From Protaetiibacter larvae (GTDB lineage Bacteria > Actinomycetota > Actinomycetes > Actinomycetales > Microbacteriaceae), in NCBI RefSeq assembly GCF_008365275.1, contig NZ_CP043504.1, positions 496,001-560,000 on the forward strand: a stretch of DNA of 64,000 nucleotides, read 5' to 3'. How positions within the stretch are numbered: position 1 is the stretch's first letter; every line of letters starts with the position of its first letter. Shown here one piece after another: positions 52,501-61,500 of this stretch. Under the pieces are notes generated by a model that saw only the letters and a program-made list of their open reading frames with translations, was not told where the DNA came from and searched no databases. The translations under genes and the position numbers were made by a program.

Positions 52501-55500
52501 GAGGGGGCCGGTGGCGGCGCTGCGGCGGTACGCCGTGAGGTCGATGACGAGATCGTCGAAGGCGTCGACGACGAGAGCGATGGGGCGGGTGAGGATGCCC
52601 GTGCCGGATGCGTAGCTGCTCTCGACGAGCCGCACCGAGACGGGGGTGCGCACGGGCGTGTCGAGCTCGCCGATCGAGCCGTTCCGTGCCGACAAGGTCA
52701 CCGCGTTCGCGTCGATCGCGAGCACGCCGGGCGCGGAGAGCACGTCGCCGTTGGCGTTGTCGACGAGCACGTCGCCGATCGGGTTGTAGATCGTGCCGGT
52801 GAGCGTGAGATCGTTCTCGGCGCCGGCGAACAGGAAGTTGACGACCGACACGTGGGTGACGGTGAATTGCGGCGGGCGGATCGTGTACCGGAAGTCGTTG
52901 ACCTCGTTGTAGGCGTACTCGGAGACGGTCGCGTTCTGATCGACGAGCTGGACGACGTTGACGCCCGACAGCTCGAGGCTGTGCTTCGACCAGTTGTAGA
53001 TCCGCACGAAGTCGAAGGTCGGCTGCAGCTGGAAGGTGCCGCGCGTACCGCTGAGGTTGCGGTTGCCGCCCGCCGGGTGCGCGTTGATGATGAAGTTGAC
53101 GACCGCACCGCCGATGTTGTCGATCTGGTCGACGAAGATCGTGCCGTCGTGCACGACGTCGCCGTCGTGCACGACGTCGCCGACATGGTAGGCGACGCCG
53201 TCGGCGTTGCGCGCCGTGACGTTGTACATCTTGATGATCCGGCCGCTCGCGTCGACGTAGAGCTGCGGGTCCGCGGCGTGCAGGATGACGTCGGCCTCCC
53301 ACCAGATGGGCCGGATGCTCGTGGTCGGGGTGCTCGTCGTCCGGTCGCCGTCGTCGAGGAACGCCTCGCTCTGCCAGGCGCCGATGTCGCCGCGGTTGCC
53401 CTCCTGGTAGGTGGTGAGCACGTCGAGGCGGTGGATCTGCACGAGCACGTGCTCCTCGGCGGTGACCGTGGTCGTGACCGCGGTGTAGACGTTCGTGATC
53501 GAGTCGGTGTCGCCGCCGCCGCAGTCGCAGCCCGCGTTGGAGTGCACCCACATGCCGAGGTTCGTGTGCTCGGCCGCCAGCGTCATCCACTCGTAGGCCG
53601 TGAGGGTGACCCCGGTGTGCACCGTGATGTTGGCGCCCCCGCCGATGGACAGGTACGCGTAGGCGTCCGAGTCCGCGCCGAGCGCCTTCGCCCACGCCTC
53701 GGCGTAGGTGTGCAGCCAGCCGCCGTTGCCCGCCGGGTCGGTGCCCATGCTCGCGGTGATGTACAGCTCGTCGGCCTGGAGATGGGTGGTCGCTCCGGCG
53801 ATGTCGATGTCGGTGGTCGCGGAGACCCCGAAGCCGCAGTCGCAGTCCTCGTTCGCGCTCGCGTCGACGCCGAGGCCGGCACCGTTCGCCCAGGCCTGCA
53901 TCTGCCCGCCGGGCCGGGTGTACCCGGCGATGGTGGCGATGTGCTCGACGATGATCGAGCCGTCGATGTCGATCTTGGTCTCGAGGATGAGGTCGACCCG
54001 CGACTGGGCGCTGACCCCGGATCCGAGGCCCTTTCCGCTCGAGGCGGCGTCGGCTCCGGCCCAGCCGCTCGTGAAGGGTCGGATCAGCAGATCCCACCCC
54101 GAGGTGACGACGGCGCCGGCGCCCAGCTGCACGAGCGTGTGGACGGTGACGTCGGTGTCGGAACGGGAGTTGCCGATGGCGACCGCGCCGCCCCCGTCGT
54201 TGGTGGCGACCGCATAGCCTTGGGCGTTGGTGTCGACCGTGAGGGTGAAGCTGCCGTCGGTGGTGACCGCGTCGTTGGCACCGCTTGTGACGTGGGCTCC
54301 GGCGCCGATGAGCACGTCGATGTCGACGGTGACGGTCACGTGCGTGCGGGCGGACCCCACGTGCACGAGGCCGCCTCCCGAGGTGCGCACGGTGGCGGAG
54401 GTCGGGTGGGCGCCCGCCGGCACGCTGTCGAACAGGCCGACCGGCGTCATCTTCTCCGCCGAGGCTCCGTGACCGCTGAGCTCGATGACGAGGCGCGCGG
54501 TGCCGGAGCCGGCGCCGAGCAGGTCGACGGGGCCCGCGGTGAAGGAGCCGATGGCCGCCGAGCCGTCGCTTCCGACCACCGAGATGTCGATGGCGGCACC
54601 GTTGCGGACGGTCGAGAGCTGGAAGCCGTCGGCGGTGCGGTTGCGCACGTAGTACTGGCCGCCGTCGACGAGGCCGTCGATCGGCCGGGAGGAGGCGAGG
54701 TAGAGCTTGTGCTCACCGGATGCGGCCCCGTCGACCGAGAGGTCGACCGAGAGCGCAAGCGCCTCCTGCGGCTGGTAGATGGGGTCGTGGTGGTGGACGA
54801 TGATCGGCTCGTCGTCCTCGTCGTAGCCCACGATCTCGTCCCAGTCGTGGTAGCCGATGATGCAGTCGGGGTGGGCGGCGGCGGGTCCCACGGCCTTGCA
54901 GTAGCTCGCCGCGAGCCGCAGCTGGTGGGCGGTGTCGACGATCGCGTAGTAGACGCCGCCGTCGACGAGTCCTCCGATCGGCGTGCTCGAGCCGGAGCGG
55001 TACCAGAGCGCCTGCCCGGTCGTGAAGCCGTGCGACTTGAGGTAGATGCGGTTGTTGTCGGCCGTGACGGGCTGGTACTGGGCGTCGAGGACGGGGTTGC
55101 CGTCGCCGTCGATCGAGATATCGACCGCGGCGCCCGTGAAGGTGCCCGCGGCGGCGGGTGCCGTGTAGATGACGATCTGGTTCTCGGTGAAGACGTTCGG
55201 GGCGACCACGGTGTCGGCGATGGGGTCGCTCTCGTCGTCCGGGTCGTCGCTGTCGTCGATCGCGCTCGCCTGCAGCACCACAGGCACCGAGGGAGCATCG
55301 GGGTCGATGAGCTGGATGCCGGTCTCGTCGACGACCCGCACGATGTAGGCCTTGCCATCCACGAGGCCGGGCACGTTCGCGCCGTTGGCGTCGAAGACGA
55401 CGCGCTGGCCGTCGACGAAGTGGTGGGCGGTGGCCGTGAACTCGGTGTGCGCCACCTCGCTCGCGTCGAGGTAGGTGTAGGTGTTCCCGAAGCGGATGAT

Positions 55501-58500
55501 GTTGTGGGCCGCGTCGACGAAGGCGCCGGCGAACTCGCTGCCGAGGAGGATGGTGGTGTCGTTCACGGCGATCACGTCGTAGCTCGCGCCGTCGGTGAGA
55601 CCGCTGGTCGATCCGCCGTTCGCGGTGTAGGTGACGCGCATGCCGGTCGTGAAGCCGTGCACGGCGGTGAAGGTGATCGTGTTGTCGGCGTCGCTCACGC
55701 TCGCGAAGGTGCGGCTCGGGTCGGGAACCGGCGGCACGTCCACGTTGTAGCCGGCGCGCAGGGTGATGGCGCCGCCGGCGGTCACGATGGTGCCGGCCGG
55801 GATCTCGAGGGTGAGATGCGGGGTCATGATCGCGGTGGCGTTGTTGGTCTCGACGTTGACGACACCACCACCCGAGGTGTCGAGTGCGGAGACGGCGCCG
55901 GGGGCGTGGTCGGAGCGCACCGAGATGGTGCCGCCCGCGACGATGACTCCGGCGTCGTAGCCGCCGCCGGCGGCGCGTCCGAGACGGGCGACCACGCTGC
56001 TCGTGACGATGGCGGTCGCCGTCCCGCTGCCCACGTTGACGACTCCGCCGCCGGTCGAGGCGAGGTTCGCGACCGCGTAGTCGTCGGCGAAGGCGTACAC
56101 CTCGATGCTCTGCGCGCCGGATGCGGCGTCGGCGTCGCCGTGCACGTCGCCGGCGAGGATGGCCTCGGTGCTGTTCTCGATGACGGCGTAGGGCTTGGCC
56201 TCGCTCACCGCGACGAGTCCGCCGGCGGTGGAGCCGCCGCCCGCGGTCACGCGGTTCTTGGAGACCGCTCGCACGCCGACCGCGGCGGCGGGCGAGGAGA
56301 TCTGCGCGCCCTTGGCGACCGTCGCGGTGACGTCGGCGAGGGTCGAGACCTTGGCGAGCGGCTGCAGCGTCGAGACCCCGACGAGGCCCGCGGCGAGCGC
56401 ACCGCCGGTGATGGTGGCCGTGTTGCTGGCGTCTGCCGTCACCCGCACGACGTCGCCGCCGCGGACATGCCCGGCGAGCTCGGCGCTCGTGGGGCTGTCG
56501 ATCTGGGAGGTCGGCTGGCCGGCGCCGACCCCGACGAGGCCCGCGACCACCGTGTCGGTGTTCACGAAGCTCGTGTTGCGCGCGGCGGCCGCGATGCTGA
56601 CGGTGGATCCCGCGCGCTGCACGAGCTCGCCCGTGCCGAACCGGGCCCGGGTGGCGGCCTCCTCGTAGATCTGCGCGCCCGCCTGCACGACGGCGACCTC
56701 GGCGAGGCTGCCGCCCTTCTTCGACAGGACCGCGCTCACCGTGTTGTCGGCGTCGGCGGCGACCGTGACGCCCGCCGAATCATGCACGTCGCCGTCGAAG
56801 CTCGCGCTCGTGAGCGATCGCGTCCGGGAGGTGACCTCCGTCGACTCGCCACGGAGGACGGCACCGCCCTGGGTCGTGAGGTCGGAGGTCACCGAGTTGT
56901 CGGCATCCGCGGAGACCGTCACGGCGCCGCTCGCGGTGAGGCCGCCGGTGCCCACGACCACCTCGGCGATCGTGTCGCTGCGGTCCGTGAGAGTGGCGGT
57001 GGCGAGCAGATGCGTGCCGCCGACGATGCTGATGGAGGTCAGCTTGATGCTCGCCTCGAGGACGTTGCGGCTGGTGTTGGTGAGCGAGAAGGCGCCGCTC
57101 ACGGCGGTGCCCGCGGCGATGGAGCCGCGGCTGACGGCATCCACCGTCGCCGTGACCACGAGAGCACCGACGTCGCCGAGGCCGACGCCGAGCTGGTCCA
57201 CCTTCGCGTGAGCGAGGTTGTCCGCGCCGACGATCATCTGCACGAAGCCGTTGCCGGCGTCGAACTCGGCGCCCGAGAGGGTCACGAGCGCCTCGGTGGC
57301 GGCGCTGCTCACGATCTCGGCGACGGCGCCGAGCCCGTGAACGCCGATGGCGCTGACGTTCCGGACGTCGGCGTCGACGCTCGCGTGGTTGACCGAGGTG
57401 GCGCCGAGACGCGCCCCCACGCTGCGGGTCGGGTTCTCGAGGGTCGCCGTGGTGCCCGCCGAGATCCGGGCCGTGGGGAGGGTGATCTCTCCGAGGCCGA
57501 GGGCGACCGAGAGGGTGTTGGTGTCGACGTCGGCGGTCTGCACCGAGGCCGCCACGGCCACCACGGCTCCGCCCGCGAGGACCGTGCCGCCCCAGACCCG
57601 CGCCGTGGTCTTCGCCGATGCGAGGATGTACGCCGTCGCCCGCGTGACGCTGATGCTGATCGCGCCCACGTCGACCTTGGTGAGGACGGACGCGGCGCTG
57701 CGATGCGAGGAGGCCTGGGCGCCGGCCTCGCCGCCGGCCACGACCGAGCCCTGGAGCTCGGCGGTCACGGGTGCCGCGAGCACGGCCTCCGCGAGGAAGG
57801 CGCCGCCGGTGATCGCGCCCCCCTTGCCTGCTGCCGCGGATGCCGACGCGAGCGATTGCCCGGCGCCGTCCGTGGCCTCCTGCGCGGTCACCAACACGAA
57901 GCCGGTGCTCGTGACCGTCGCGGGCGAGCCCAGGCGCGCGACGATCGCCGCGGCATCCGAGACCGTTGCGGTCACCTGGACGCCGGAGATGCCGCCGATC
58001 ACGGTGATGCCGATGAGGGTCGCGTCCGCGAGGGCGCGGTTCTGGCCGACCGCGGTGACGGCAACCGATCCCGAGCCCAGGATCCGCCCCGCCGCTTCGG
58101 CGCGGGTGCCGCCGGTGACCGTCGCGGTGGTGTTCATCTCGGTGAACCCGTAGCCGCCGAGGGTTCCCACGCCGGACGTCGCCTCGGCCGCATTGCGGGT
58201 GTTCGCCTCGACCCGGACGGCACCTCCCGCCGTGATCGTGGATCCGGCGTCGGCGAGCGCGGTGGTGCGTCGCGACACGGCGGAGTTCGCGTAGTTCACG
58301 CCGATCGCGAGCGCGCCGGACGTCGCCGCGACGGTCGTGGTGTCGGCGCGGTGCCGGCCGGTGGCGCTGATCTCGGCGCCGCCCGAGAGGCTCGCCCAGC
58401 CCGAGAAGGTGGCCGAGGTGACACCGCTGACGGTCGCCTCGGCGCCCGCCCCGGTCGCGCCGCCGAGCAGCCCGCCGTTGACCGAGATCACCAGGATGGG

Positions 58501-61500
58501 CGCCGAGATCGTCGACGACGCCGCGACCCGCACCCCGCCGCTCGCCCCCGCGTCGCCGATCCGGACGGTGCCGATGCTCGCCGTCGTGTCGCCGTACACC
58601 TCCGCGATGCCGATGGCCACGCCGACCGCGACGGCGCCGAGCGCGATGCCGACCGCGAGGATCTCGACCTCGCGGTTCGCGGTCGCCGCCACGTCGACCA
58701 CGCCTCCGGCGCGCGGGATGACGGCGCCCGAGTCGATGTGCGCGTTCTGGGTGGCGTTGGAGTCGATGAGCACGATCTGGCCGCTCAGCGTGAGTCCGCC
58801 CGCGGCACCCGCGATCGCGATGCCGAGGTCGTCTTCGGACTGGGTCGCCGACACCCGCACGCCGCCGCCGGCGGTGATCGAGACGCCCGTGCGCACGCCC
58901 GCCTCGACCTCGCTGCGCAGATTGGCGATCACGACCGCGCCGCCGAGCGCGCCCGCGCCCACCGCTCCCACTCCGGCGACTCCGAGGTAGGCGTTGCGCT
59001 CCTCGGCGAGCACCGCGACATTCCCCCCGGCGACGATCGTGACGCCCTCGGCGAGCACCGCCGCGGTGCCGCGCAGCGGCTCGTCGTTCGCGAACGGGTC
59101 GGTGATGCGGCTGGGGTCGAGCTGCGCGGCCTTGACCCCGGCGCCGGCCGAGCCGAGGGTGCCGTTGATGCGGTCGTCGGCCGCCGAGTCGGTGTTGACC
59201 TGCGCCTCGTCGAGGATGGCGCCGTAGCCCTCGTCGCCGTCGCCCGCCGCGCTCGCGGACGACTGGGTGAGCACCGACTCGGAGTCGTCGGGGTCGTCCG
59301 AGTCGCTCGGCGAGAGGGCGTTGCGGTCGTCTTCGCCGTTGTCGTAGCCGTCCTCGACCTCGGTGCCCGAGGTCCACACCGAGACCGCACCGGCCGCGGC
59401 GACCGCCCCGCCCGCGACGCTCAGGCCGAAGGTGGTGATGTCGGCGGAGGAGAGCGCCGAGAGCGTCACATCCTTTGCGGCCCGCAGTTGCGCGTACGCG
59501 CCGACGTAGGCCTGCGTGGTGGCGGACAGGATGCCGACGTCGACGCCGCCCGAGACACCCACCGCGCCGCCCGCGATACCGCCCGCGACCGTGAGCGTCT
59601 TGCTCGAGTTCGCGGCGACGACGCTGATCGACTGCCCGGCTGCGGGGGTCGAGGTGACGTTGATGCGGGTCGGGTCTGCGTGGCTGCTCGCGATCGTGGC
59701 ACGCGTCTGCACGGTGAGGATGGTCGTGGTGACGCCGCCCGCGACCCCGACGAATCCGCCGCCGATGGCGACCGCGAGGCCGAAGACCTTCTGGGTGGAG
59801 CGCGCCTGCACGGCGACCCCCGAGAACCCGGCGGACACCCCGAAGCGTCCGGGGGCGGAGCCCGCGGCGTTCGAGAAGGCACCCGTCAGCACCCCGCCCA
59901 CCGGTGTCGCCGCGCCGTCCGCGTCGACCGTGCTGCCGCCCGTGACGGTGGCCTGGGTGCTCTTGGTGACCGAGGTGACGGCCACACCGATGCCGACCCC
60001 GACGAAGCCGCCGGCCGCGCCGCCCGCGACGATGACGATCGAGGTGTCGTCGGCGGCGTCGAGCACGACGCTGCCCCCCGCGTCGAGGACCGCGCGCCCG
60101 AGGGTCGCGTGGGTGTGCACGTCGAGGGCGATGACCGAGGCCGCACCGGCGACGCCCACGAGCCCGCCGGAGGCGGTGGCCGCGACGGCGACGATGCTCT
60201 CGCCGCCCGCCGCGGCGATCACGACGTCGCCGGTCGCGGTGACGACAGCTCCCGTGCCGATCACGGCATCCGTGTCGAGGTCGACGACGCCGACCGCGAC
60301 GCTCGCCCCGACGCCCACGGTGCCGCCGGCGATCACGGCCGAGATCATGAGCAGGCTGAACTCGTGGCCGGCGGCGACGAGCACCGAGCCCGCGTGCCCC
60401 GCCGAGCCGGCGGTGACCTCGGCGATGCGCCCGATGGATGCGGAGGTGACGTTCGTCACGACGTTGACGCTGCCGCCGACGCCGACACCGGCGACGCCGC
60501 CGATCGCGGCACTCGCCCCCACCCCGGCGATGTCATCGCTCGAGGTGGCGGTGACGGCGACGCCGACGAAGCCGTCCTGGTGCTCGGCCTCGGTGTCGCG
60601 CACCCCCGAGAAGGTGGACGGGTCGGCGGAGGGCTGGGCCTTCTGCAGCACGAGGCTGTGGCCGCGTCCGGTCGCCTTCGTCTTGTCGAGCACGATCGTG
60701 GTGCCGTTCGCGTCGAGCAGCGTGAGCACGCCGCCCGCGAGGGATGCCGTGTAGCTGCCGCCGTCGACGAGGCCGCCGATCGCCGATCCCCCGCCCGAGC
60801 TGTAGATGACCTTGTCGCCGTTCACGAAGTCGGGCGTGTAGGGCAGCGCGATGGTGTTGCCGGTGACCGAGCTCGCGGGGTCGAAGTAGGGCGCCTCGCT
60901 CTGCGGGAGCGCCGCCGACTGCCCGTCGACGAGGCGGTGCGACTGCCCCGTGGTGCCCGCGAGGGTGAAGCTCAGGATCGTGGTCGGTGCGGCGAGCGTC
61001 GACAGGCGCACCCGGGTCGGCTGGCCGGCGACGAGGTGCACGAGGTAGCTCGTGCCGTCGGTGAGACCGCCGATGGCACCTCCGCCGCCCGCGTCGTAGA
61101 GCACCGTCTGACCCTCGCGGAGGCCGTGCACGTAGCCGAGGTCGATCGTGTCGCCCGCGACGTGCGTCACCGGGTCGAAGCGCGTGTCGACCGTCTCGAC
61201 GTGGAATCCGCCGGTCGACACCCGGATGCCGGTGCCGAGACCGCCGAGGGCCCGCACGATCGAGTCGTCGCCGATGGCGGCGGTGACGCGCTTGCTGAGC
61301 ACGGGGACCGCGGCCGCCGCTCCGACGCCGACCGTGCCTCCCCCGCCGAGGGCACCCGCGATGATGTCGATCTCGAGGGCGTCGTCGGCGGACACCCGCA
61401 CGCTGCCGCCTGCGTACACGGTCGAGCGGGAGCTCCCGCACGCGGCATGCGTCGCGATCGCTGCGGTGCAGCTCTCGCCGATGCTCGCGCTCGTGGCGAT

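Noticed and set aside
59516-60754. Long plus-strand open frames opposite the adhesin gene (several of 150-430 codons).
   Set aside because: Shadow frames of very high-GC sequence on the opposite strand: composition is Pro/Ala/Ser/Thr-rich, no recognisable domain, and they lie antisense to a strongly patterned real protein.
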